Assembly (NCBI GenBank): GCA_035623985.1 | Contig: DASPSJ010000020.1 | Coordinates: forward strand, 25,184-89,183 | Origin: DAHUYF01 sp035623985 | GTDB taxonomy: Bacteria > Pseudomonadota > Alphaproteobacteria > ATCC43930 > CGMCC-115725 | DNA length: 64,000 bases | Direction: 5' to 3' | In this document: positions 8,478-14,982 of the stretch, in pieces | Layout: each line of letters opens with the position of its first letter | How positions within the stretch are numbered: position 1 is the first letter of the stretch | The notes under the pieces: model-generated | Databases searched by the model: none | Seen by the model: only the letters and a program-made list of their open reading frames with translations | What the model was told of the DNA's origin: nothing | Position numbers and translations under genes: made by a program

Positions 8478-8754
8478 GGGAATTTCAGGGACACATGTAT
8501 GGGAATTTCAGGGACACAATACTGAACTGCACCCCTGCGCTGAATTTCAGGGACACAATACATAATTCACAGTCACGCGAGAATTTCAGAATTTCAGGGA
8601 CACAATACATAATTTACAGTCGCGCGAATCTTCCCCTCTCCGCCCCTTGGGGCGGAGAGGCCGGGTGAGGTGGGGTATTTGTCGCGCCGCGCCGCGTCGT
8701 CGCTGAATCAGGTATTGTGTCCCCGTAATTCAGGTATTGTGTCCCCGTAATTCA
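8478..8754. repeat. Cluster of direct and inverted GGGACACAATAC repeats
   Basis: AATTTCAGGGACACA occurs at about 8481, 8504, 8543 and 8590 in direct orientation, three of them continuing into ATAC. Two inverted, tandem 22-bp copies (containing GGTATTGTGTCCCCG) lie at 8711-8732 and 8733-8754. Similar GGGACACAATAC words are familiar from bacterial intergenic regions next to REP-associated tyrosine transposases; no such transposase gene is visible here. That family link is from memory. Confidence 0.7.
8635..8660. repeat. 12-bp-arm palindrome
   Basis: CCTCTCCGCCCC and its exact complement GGGGCGGAGAGG are separated only by TT. The loop is too tight for a normal terminator and no T-run follows. 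It is of the type of short dispersed palindromes common in alphaproteobacterial intergenic DNA. Confidence 0.55.
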
Positions 8755-8901
8755 GTACTTCTTTCCTCACTGCCTCACCGCCTCTTTGGTGAATCCTTTC
8801 CTACCGCGGGCGCGGCGCCAAATGCGATTGCCCTGCGGGCATTGGCGAGCCGTCTCGACACCACGCCGAGGCTTTGCTTCCTCGGGCTTCTCTTCTTTGC
8901 C

Positions 8902-11262
8902 TCAAAACGGGATGGTCAGCGCGTTGAAAATGGTGAAGCGCGGACCATAGGCCGATTGGAAGATGCCGATGCCGGTCGACGGCCGGATCAAATTTGTCCG
9001 GTCGAGGATGTTGAGCAGGACGAGCCGGTCGACCACCTCGCCGATGCCCGGGATGGTGATGGCGCGCTGCGCGCTGAGATTGACCTGAACGACCTTCGGC
9101 AGCGGCTGCTCGTCGGCAAAGCCGGCGCGCAAGCCGCTGCTGTAGATCGCGTCGACGCCGAAGCTGTAGGGCTTCCAGTCATAGGTGGCGCCGGCGGAGG
9201 CGCCGTAGAGCGGCTGGTGATCGAGCACGATGTATTCGCTGTCGATGAAGGCGAGCTCGGCCGGCGAAAAGTTGAACTGGCCGGTCGACACGCCTCTCTC
9301 CATATTCCTGCCGACCGTCAGATTGGCGTATCCGGACAGCGAGTCGCCCTTGTAATTGACCGCCAGCTCGCCGCCCCAGATATAGCCATGCGCGTAATTG
9401 AACGGGGCGAAGATCGGCACGACGCCGAACTGCCCGGTGTCGAGATAACCGTGCGTGACTTCGTAGAAATTGTCCTCGGAGAGGGTGAGGCCCGGGGCGA
9501 GGCGCTGCACCACGCCGACATCCCATTCGTAGTCGGTCTCGGCGAGCGGCGTGGCGATGCCGGCGGGACCCGCGGCGCTGGTGCCGGCGAAGGCGGCCGA
9601 GGCGGTGGGAGAGATGCCCTGAAAGCTCGGCACCTGCATGTAGCGGGCAAAGCCGCCGTGAAGCGTCGTGTCCGGGGTGACGAGATAGGACAGGTTGACC
9701 GTCGGATCGGTCTGGCGGTGGTTGGTGAAACCGGTGAGGTCGTCCCAGCGCAGGCCGAAATTGGCGCGCAGCTTGTCGTCGATCTGCCAGAGGTCGTTGA
9801 CATAGAGGCCCGAGACGATGTTGGTGGCGCGGGCGTCGTTGATCACCGAGACCGGCACGTTGCTGGTCTGCGCGCCGTTGACGTCGACCGGGAAGACCAG
9901 CGAGTTGTCATCGGCGATGACGCGGTAGACGCCGAGATAGAAGCCGGTGCCGAGCGTGTGCGCGCCGCGCTTCCAGGTAAGATCGCCCTGCAGCGTGTTG
10001 TCGAGATCGCTATGCGAGGCGGTCGACGCCACGCCTTGGTAGATGAGCTCGCCGGCGTTGTCGGGCCTGAAATCCTCGGAAATGGAATGCGCGGCATAGG
10101 CGATCTGATACGACAGATCCTGTTCCGGCGTGCCGTTGAGCGCGACCATGGCGAGGACGTCGCGGAAATTGAGGTAAGAATTGATCCCGGACGAAGGCAG
10201 GGCGCCGGCGCCGGCCAGCGTGAATTGCGGCGCCAGGCCCGGCACGTTCGGGAGCTGATTGTTGCTGCCGGCGGCGGAAGCGATGACGCTCAGCTTGGCG
10301 GAGGCGTCGAGCGCGTAGGAGAAGAAGCCGAAGCTCTGCCCTTGATTGGTCCAGTCGTGGATGGCATCCGGCCCCGGCGTGGCCGAGCTGAAGGCGGTGT
10401 TGCTCTGGCTGTAGAGCGTGCTGAGGTAATAGCTGAAGCTGCCGGCGCAGCCGCCATATTGCACGCTCGGCTGAAACGTGCCGCGCTGTCCGCCATAGAT
10501 GGTGACGCTGCCGCCGGGCTGCTCGCAGCCGTCCTTGGTCTCGATGTCGACCACGCCGCCGGTGGCGTAGCTGTAGCGCGCGGGCAGGATGCCGTCGAGC
10601 AGATTGACCTGCTTGATGAACAGCGGATTGATCATCGACAGGAAGGGCGGGTTGGTGTTGATGTCCAGCGGCACCAGCACGCCGTTGATCTGGTACTGGA
10701 ACTGCGGCCCTTCGGTGTTGCGGATGTGGATCTGCTGGTTCTGGTCGATGGCGACGCCGGGCATTTGCGCGAGCACGTCGGTGAGCGCGGTATTGGCCCC
10801 CGCCGGCAGGGCGTCGATGTCCTGCTGCGTCACCGTGTATTGATTGGCGCCGGCCGGCGACACGCCCGGGCCGCTGAGGCGCGCCGCCTGCACGGTGACG
10901 GTTTCCAACCCTTCCGGGACCAGCGCCAGCGACAGGGGCTTGTCCGGCGCCGCCGGCAGGACCACGGGCTCCGTGGCGGGCGCGAACCCCTTCTTGCGCG
11001 CCACCAGCACATAGCTGCCCGGCTCGACCGGGCCGAGGGCGAAGCGGCCTTGCCCGTCGCTGACGGCATGGGCGAGCACCGCGCCGCCGGCGCTCAGCAG
11101 CTCGATCTCCACCCCGCCAAGCGGCTGGCCCGAGAGGTCGGCGACCGACCCGCTCGCCCCCGTCGGCGCGGCCTGCGCCGACCCGCCACAGGCCAGGATC
11201 GACATCAGGACCGCCGCCACGACGAGCGCGAAACGCCGACGCAATCGCTTCGAGTCCTGCAT
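8902..11262 (-). CDS. TonB-dependent outer-membrane receptor with carboxypeptidase-regulatory-like domain
   Basis: From the ATG at 11262 the protein has 786 residues: a signal peptide (RFALVVAAVLMSILACGGSA), a CarboxypepD_reg-like beta domain (GSVADLSGQPLGGVEIELLS to KKGFAP), a plug (TDVLAQMPGVAIDQNQQIHI, INGVLVPLDINTNPP, GGVVDIETKDG) and a large beta-barrel ending in Phe. The ORF stays open to 11334, but 11262 has a strong AGGGG site and a proper signal peptide. A Fur-type palindrome lies 56 bases upstream of this start, so uptake of an iron complex is a fair guess. The ligand cannot be read from the sequence. Confidence 0.9.
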   Translation of the reverse strand: MQDSKRLRRRFALVVAAVLMSILACGGSAQAAPTGASGSVADLSGQPLGGVEIELLSAGGAVLAHAVSDGQGRFALGPVEPGSYVLVARKKGFAPATEPVVLPAAPDKPLSLALVPEGLETVTVQAARLSGPGVSPAGANQYTVTQQDIDALPAGANTALTDVLAQMPGVAIDQNQQIHIRNTEGPQFQYQINGVLVPLDINTNPPFLSMINPLFIKQVNLLDGILPARYSYATGGVVDIETKDGCEQPGGSVTIYGGQRGTFQPSVQYGGCAGSFSYYLSTLYSQSNTAFSSATPGPDAIHDWTNQGQSFGFFSYALDASAKLSVIASAAGSNNQLPNVPGLAPQFTLAGAGALPSSGINSYLNFRDVLAMVALNGTPEQDLSYQIAYAAHSISEDFRPDNAGELIYQGVASTASHSDLDNTLQGDLTWKRGAHTLGTGFYLGVYRVIADDNSLVFPVDVNGAQTSNVPVSVINDARATNIVSGLYVNDLWQIDDKLRANFGLRWDDLTGFTNHRQTDPTVNLSYLVTPDTTLHGGFARYMQVPSFQGISPTASAAFAGTSAAGPAGIATPLAETDYEWDVGVVQRLAPGLTLSEDNFYEVTHGYLDTGQFGVVPIFAPFNYAHGYIWGGELAVNYKGDSLSGYANLTVGRNMERGVSTGQFNFSPAELAFIDSEYIVLDHQPLYGASAGATYDWKPYSFGVDAIYSSGLRAGFADEQPLPKVVQVNLSAQRAITIPGIGEVVDRLVLLNILDRTNLIRPSTGIGIFQSAYGPRFTIFNALTIPF

Positions 11263-11317
11263 CCCCTTGCCCCTGCCCCGCCTTTTTTCTGGCGGGCTCG
11301 CCGCCCAATTATTGCTA

Positions 11318-11334
11318 TTGCGTATCATTTGCAA
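11318..11334. promoter_or_regulatory. Fur-type operator before TonB receptor
   Basis: TTGCGTATCATTTGCAA has the same 8-1-8 layout with a central C as the site at 7082-7098 and is flanked by A and T to give a 19-bp partial palindrome. It lies upstream of the minus-strand TonB receptor start at 11262. A related but one-sided match, TTGCGAATGATCGCC, is found at 11385-11399. Confidence 0.55.
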
Positions 11335-11445
11335 TTAATCCTTCCGAGTCAAGCGGTGCGGCGGCGAAGCGGCGATGGGCGCGATTGCGAATGATCGCCG
11401 AACCGATGAAGCGGGCGAGAGAGATGCTATGGGAGAGAGCAAGAG

Positions 11446-11689
11446 TTGCAAGCGGAGCGTTGGATTGCCGCGGCGGCCGTGGGCTTGACGCCGTCGCTCG
11501 TCTTGCCCGGCCAGGCGGCGGGACGGCCGGTCTTCACCTACGCCGCCGAGACGCGCCTCGATGCCTGGGTGATGCAGTTCGGCCGCCATTTCGCGGTCGA
11601 GCCGGGCATCCAGCTCTACGGCACGCCCGGCGTGCCCGTCGCAACCCTGCGCTAGCAGGCCGACTACGAGATTCATTACGCGCGGCCCG
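11446..11689 (+). pseudogene. Remnant of an exported protein with STN-like domain
   Basis: A TTG-started 69-codon frame encodes a signal-peptide-like stretch (IAAAAVGLTPSLVLPGQAAG), then FTYAAETRLDAWVMQFGRHF, reminiscent of the STN domain at the front of some TonB receptors and FecR-controlled systems. It stops at a TAG (11653-11655), after which the same frame continues with readable QADYEIHYARPV before running into the response-regulator gene on the other strand. This looks like a truncated gene. Apart from it and the partial Fur-like site at 11385, I see nothing between 11335 and 11689. Confidence 0.35.
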
Positions 11690-12325
11690 TCACGCTCCGC
11701 TCTCCGACGCGATCTTGGTCTCCACCGCGATGCGGATCAGCTCGGCGGTGCGCTGGACGCCGAGCTTCGCCTTGAGCTGGCCGCAGCTATTGGCGATCGT
11801 CTTGTAGCCGAGGCCGAGCGCGTCGGCGATCTCTTGCAGGCTGCGTCCTTCGCCGAGCAGCCGCAGGATGTCGAGGTCGCGCGGCGAAAGATCGGCCAGC
11901 GGATGCGCCGGCGCGCGCACGCTGAACAGCGCCAGCTCCTGCGCCAGTCTCGGCGCCACATAGCTTTGGCCCTCGCCGACGCGCCGGATGCCTTCGAGGA
12001 TCTCCGCCGGCGCGGCATTCTTGTCGACATAGCCGGCGGCGCCGGCTTGCAGCGCGCGCATGGCGTGCAAGGGATCGTCATGCAGGCTGAGCACCAGGAT
12101 GCGCGGCGCCTTCTCTTCCAGCCGCAGCCGCTTGATCAGCTCCAGCCCGCCGAGGCCCGGCAGGTTGAGATCGAGAATGACGAGGTCGGGCCGCCAATCG
12201 CGGCAGATGCCGATCGCCTCCCGGCCGTTCGCCGCCTCGCGCAGCTCGAGCCGCGCCTCCTCGGCAAGCAGCCGGCGCAGCCCGGCGCGCACGATGGCGT
12301 GGTCGTCGACGATCAGGATCTTCAT
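11690..12325 (-). CDS. LuxR/NarL-type response regulator
   Basis: The 211-aa protein has a receiver domain (MKILIVDDHAIVRAGL; phospho-acceptor Asp at about residue 52 in VILDLNLPG; conserved Lys at about 102 in AGYVDKNA) and a C-terminal LuxR helix-turn-helix (LSPRDLDILRLLGEGRSLQE, then IADALGLGYKTIANSCGQLK). The ATG overlaps the sensor-kinase stop by 4 nt, so it is the partner of that kinase. It should be a DNA-binding activator switched on by phosphorylation. Its targets are unknown; the neighbouring TonB receptors are candidates only by position. Confidence 0.93.
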   Translation of the reverse strand: MKILIVDDHAIVRAGLRRLLAEEARLELREAANGREAIGICRDWRPDLVILDLNLPGLGGLELIKRLRLEEKAPRILVLSLHDDPLHAMRALQAGAAGYVDKNAAPAEILEGIRRVGEGQSYVAPRLAQELALFSVRAPAHPLADLSPRDLDILRLLGEGRSLQEIADALGLGYKTIANSCGQLKAKLGVQRTAELIRIAVETKIASESGA

Positions 12326-13713
12326 GGCGCCTCGGCCGGTTCATGCGCCGGCAGCGGCAGCAGCGCCGTCACCGAGAGGCCGGCGCCGGGATCGCTCGTC
12401 ACCTCGAGGTTGCCGCCCAGCGCCTTGACGCGCTCGCCCATGCCGAGGAGGCCGTAGCCGGCGCCGGGGGGTGCGCTCATGCCGCCGCCGTCATCGCGCA
12501 CCGTCAGCACCAGCGCGTCGCGGCCGTCGCTCCCGCCGCGCCGGCGGCAGAGGGCGATGGCGACGGCGCTCGGCTGCCCGTGGCGCAGGGCGTTGCTGAG
12601 GCATTCCTGGACGATGCGGTAGATCGTGGTGTCGATCAGCTCGCCCCTGCCCTCGGCCTCGGGCGCGATCTCCAGCCGGAAGTCGATCTCGGGATGGCGG
12701 CGGCGCCAGAATTCGATGAGATGGGCGACGGCGGCGCCGAGGCCGAATTCGGCGAGGCCGATCGGCCGGAGCCGCCCGAGCATGCTCTTCACCTGCCGCT
12801 GCAAATGGGCCACCGCCTCGCCGATCGCCGCGGCCGGAGCGGCGATCGCCGCAAGCCGCCGGGACTGGGCCTCGCGCGCGATGGCGGCGGCGTCGATGTT
12901 GATGGCGAAGAGGAAGGGGCCGATCTCGTCGTGCAGGTCGCGCGCCAGCTCGCTGCGCTCCTGCTCTTGCAGGCTCAGCAACTGCTCGGTGAGCCCGCGG
13001 TTTTCCGCCGCCATCCCGGCGAGCCGCGCCGCCATGCGGTTGAAGCTGTCGCTGAGCCGCGACAGCTCCGGCGGCAGGCGCTCCTCGAGGCGCACCGCGT
13101 AATCGCCGCCACCGATCCGCGCGAGGCCCCGGGCGAGGCGGTCGAGCGGACGCAGCGCATGGCCGATGAAGACGTAGATCAGCAGCACGGTCGGCGCCGA
13201 GAACAGCGCCAGCAGCAGCAGGCTGTCGCCGAACTCGTTCCAGACCTCGAGGATCTCGTTATGCGGCACGGTCTCGAGCGTGATCTCGCCATAATCGCTG
13301 CCGCCGGCGGTGACCGGTATCCGCGCGCGGCTCGGCGCCACGCCGATCAGGCGCTCGAACCAGCGCGGCGCCGCCGTGAGGTCCGGCGCGTCTTCCGGCG
13401 CCGCCGCCTCGGCGCCGTCCTCGCCGGAAAGGCGCACGCGCAAATGCCGGTTGCCGCGGAAGGAGGCGATGAGCCGCTCGAGGTCGCGCCGCTTGTCGTC
13501 GGAGCGCTCGAGCCCGGCGATGCCCCCCTCCACGGTTTGCCGTCCCACCGCCAGCGCCGAGCGCATTTCCGCCTCGACCGAGCGCGAGGCATTGAGGCAG
13601 GCGAGCGTGCCGCCCAGCGCCAGGCTCGCGGCGAAGATCAGCGCCACCAGGCCGATGAGGCGCAGCCGCAGCGAAATCGCCGCGCTTTCCGGCTTCCGTC
13701 CAACGCCGCGCAA
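12322..13713 (-). CDS. Sensor histidine kinase, HAMP and HisKA_3 type
   Basis: The kinase has two membrane helices (about residues 17-38 and 175-195 from this start) that enclose a periplasmic sensor loop, a HAMP segment (LDRLARGLARIGGGDYAVRL), the HisKA_3 dimerisation box with the phospho-histidine in ELARDLHDEIGPFL, and a HATPase domain (YRIVQECLSNALRHGQPS, TVRDDGGGM). I chose the TTG at 13713 because GGGGAGG precedes it and the protein then starts just before the first membrane helix. The frame is open to 13854, but that would run through the start of the divergent gene. It pairs with the LuxR-type regulator that overlaps its end. Confidence 0.9.
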   Translation of the reverse strand: MRGVGRKPESAAISLRLRLIGLVALIFAASLALGGTLACLNASRSVEAEMRSALAVGRQTVEGGIAGLERSDDKRRDLERLIASFRGNRHLRVRLSGEDGAEAAAPEDAPDLTAAPRWFERLIGVAPSRARIPVTAGGSDYGEITLETVPHNEILEVWNEFGDSLLLLALFSAPTVLLIYVFIGHALRPLDRLARGLARIGGGDYAVRLEERLPPELSRLSDSFNRMAARLAGMAAENRGLTEQLLSLQEQERSELARDLHDEIGPFLFAINIDAAAIAREAQSRRLAAIAAPAAAIGEAVAHLQRQVKSMLGRLRPIGLAEFGLGAAVAHLIEFWRRRHPEIDFRLEIAPEAEGRGELIDTTIYRIVQECLSNALRHGQPSAVAIALCRRRGGSDGRDALVLTVRDDGGGMSAPPGAGYGLLGMGERVKALGGNLEVTSDPGAGLSVTALLPLPAHEPAEAP

Positions 13714-13852
13714 GCGCCCTCCCCGTCCTCTTGCCTTTCCTTGACAAGAGCATGCCACGGCGCGGGACGGATGCAAAATCGGCCGGCAGCGGGCGGCGGG
13801 TTGCCCTCGACACAACCCGTTGGGTAGGCTCGGCATGAAGGGGCGAGAACGC

Positions 13853-14434
13853 ATGACGGCCGATATTCAGCCGCGCCGCATCCTCGACGAGGACGGCGCG
13901 AGCGTCGATGTCTTCTCCTTGCCGAGCGATGCCGCGAGCCTGGAAGAGCTGCTGCGCGACCTCTTCCAGAACCATTGGCGGCAAATCACCTTCGGGCCGA
14001 TCATCCAGGGCGCCGCTTGGGAGATGCGGGCGGCGCAGGCGCCCGACACGATCAAGATGTTCGACGGCTATCTCACCGTGGCCTTCGGCGTGCCCCATTT
14101 CCATCTCTGCATCGGCGAGCACCGGGGACCGCATAACAACCCGGTATCGCCGGCGCTCGCCCGCCATCGCCGCACCGCGCGCGCCGAGCTCTTTCGCCAA
14201 CTCGACCGCGCCGGCCATCCCATCTCCTGGGGACTTCGCCTCTTCAACGGCGAAGGCGAGCAGCAGATCACGGTGCTGCTGCCCAATCCCTTCCTGCATC
14301 CCGAGACCGAGAAAATTCTCAAGACGCCCGACTGGTCGCGGCTGGAGCTGTGGGACCGCTTGCGGGCGCGCTGGCTCGGCCTCGCCGAGCCCGATCCCTT
14401 CGATCGGTTCGGCCGCGGCTTCCGCGGCGGATAG
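13853..14434 (+). CDS. Uncharacterised conserved protein
   Basis: The likely product starts MTADIQPRRILDEDGASVDV (193 aa), divergent from the sensor kinase. It contains ELLRDLFQNHWRQITFGPII, the FHLCIGEHRGPHNNP segment with two His and one Cys that could bind metal, and a C-terminal helical part ending in a Gly-rich tail. Similar proteins occur widely in alphaproteobacteria as uncharacterised DUF families (possibly DUF7676, from memory and unverified). No signal peptide or membrane helix is seen. An earlier ATG at 13820 is possible, but a GGGGCGAGAA stretch precedes this one. Confidence 0.75.
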   Translation: MTADIQPRRILDEDGASVDVFSLPSDAASLEELLRDLFQNHWRQITFGPIIQGAAWEMRAAQAPDTIKMFDGYLTVAFGVPHFHLCIGEHRGPHNNPVSPALARHRRTARAELFRQLDRAGHPISWGLRLFNGEGEQQITVLLPNPFLHPETEKILKTPDWSRLELWDRLRARWLGLAEPDPFDRFGRGFRGG

Positions 14435-14463
14435 AAGCGGTCGTGCGGCTGGGCCATGAACCG

Positions 14464-14820
14464 ATGGCGAAACCCGTGAAACTTCTTGCCTGTCTCGCCG
14501 CGGCGATGCTCGTCGCCGCATCGGCGGCGGCGGCCGAGCGGATGCGCTTTTGGAACACGACGTCCGTCACCATCACCGAGCTCTATCTGGCGCCGGCGGG
14601 CACGAGCCGGTGGGGGCCGAACCAGTGCGCGAACGACCCCGACGGCGCCGTCGACGCCGATGAGCGGCTGACGCTGAAGGATGTGGCGCCCGGACGCTAC
14701 GACGTAAAGCTGGCCGACCGGACGGGGCGCGTCTGCACGGTGAGGAACGTCGAGGTCAAATCCGGCAAGCCCTACGCCTTCTCGATCGAAGACCGCGACC
14801 TGACCGACTGCACCAAATAA
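14464..14820 (+). CDS. Small exported protein, function unknown
   Basis: The ATG at 14464 gives 118 residues with a clear signal peptide (MAKPVKLLACLAAAMLVAAS to AAAAE). The mature part of about 95 residues begins RMRFWNTTSVTITELYLAPA and has three cysteines (in NQCAND, GRVCTV and DCTK). The pattern of short beta strands (LKDVAPGRYDVKLADRTG) suggests a small beta-sandwich or transthyretin-like fold in the periplasm. I do not recognise the family. An in-frame ATG at 14350 lies inside the previous gene and would spoil the signal peptide. Confidence 0.75.
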   Translation: MAKPVKLLACLAAAMLVAASAAAAERMRFWNTTSVTITELYLAPAGTSRWGPNQCANDPDGAVDADERLTLKDVAPGRYDVKLADRTGRVCTVRNVEVKSGKPYAFSIEDRDLTDCTK

Positions 14821-14880
14821 AGGGAGGCGCGGCGCCGGCCTCGGGTCGCGGGTCGGTCGCGCGGCTCCCGCGCCGCAGAT

Positions 14881-14895
14881 CGGGAAATTTTCCCG
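14881..14895. promoter_or_regulatory. Palindromic candidate operator before second TonB receptor
   Basis: CGGGAAATTTTCCCG is a perfect 7-1-7 palindrome, followed 8 bases later by a half-site-like TTGGGAAAT. It lies about 90 bases before the TonB receptor start at 14983. It differs from the Fur-type sites of the iron genes, which suggests other control. The binding factor is unknown. Confidence 0.35.
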
Positions 14896-14982
14896 GCATA
14901 ATTGGGAAATCGTGACGTAGCCGCGCGGCCCGGATGCCCGTCTAATGGCGGAGAGATCGGGCGACAAGAAAAGGCGCGGGCG

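Larger units (their letters stand above)
8346..8834. mobile_element. MITE-like element with 16-bp terminal inverted repeats and 12-bp flanking direct repeats
   Basis: The left end (8346-8361, ATGGCTATCGCATATG) and the complement of the right end (8819-8834, AGGGCAATCGCATTTG) match at 13 of 16 positions. The 12 bases before (8334-8345, CCGGGCATTGGC) and after (8835-8846, GCGGGCATTGGC) agree at 11 of 12 positions, the geometry of a target-site duplication. The same ends and duplication length recur at 58410-58626. There is no transposase gene inside. The interior holds nested short repeats and fills the gap between ftr1 and the TonB receptor, so I see no gene there. Confidence 0.65.

Noticed and set aside
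8478..8614. Possible CRISPR-like array
   Set aside because: The repeats are irregularly spaced, only four in number, overlap in part and have inverted copies; no cas genes are nearby.
8635..8660. Rho-independent terminator after ftr1
   Set aside because: The loop is only TT, there is no T-run, and it lies over 300 bases after the gene; it looks like a dispersed palindrome.
8737..11394. Long plus-strand open frame (885 codons) over the TonB receptor
   Set aside because: It is the antisense shadow of the receptor gene in G+C-rich DNA, with Arg/Gly/Ala-rich, structureless translation; the minus-strand protein has clear domains.
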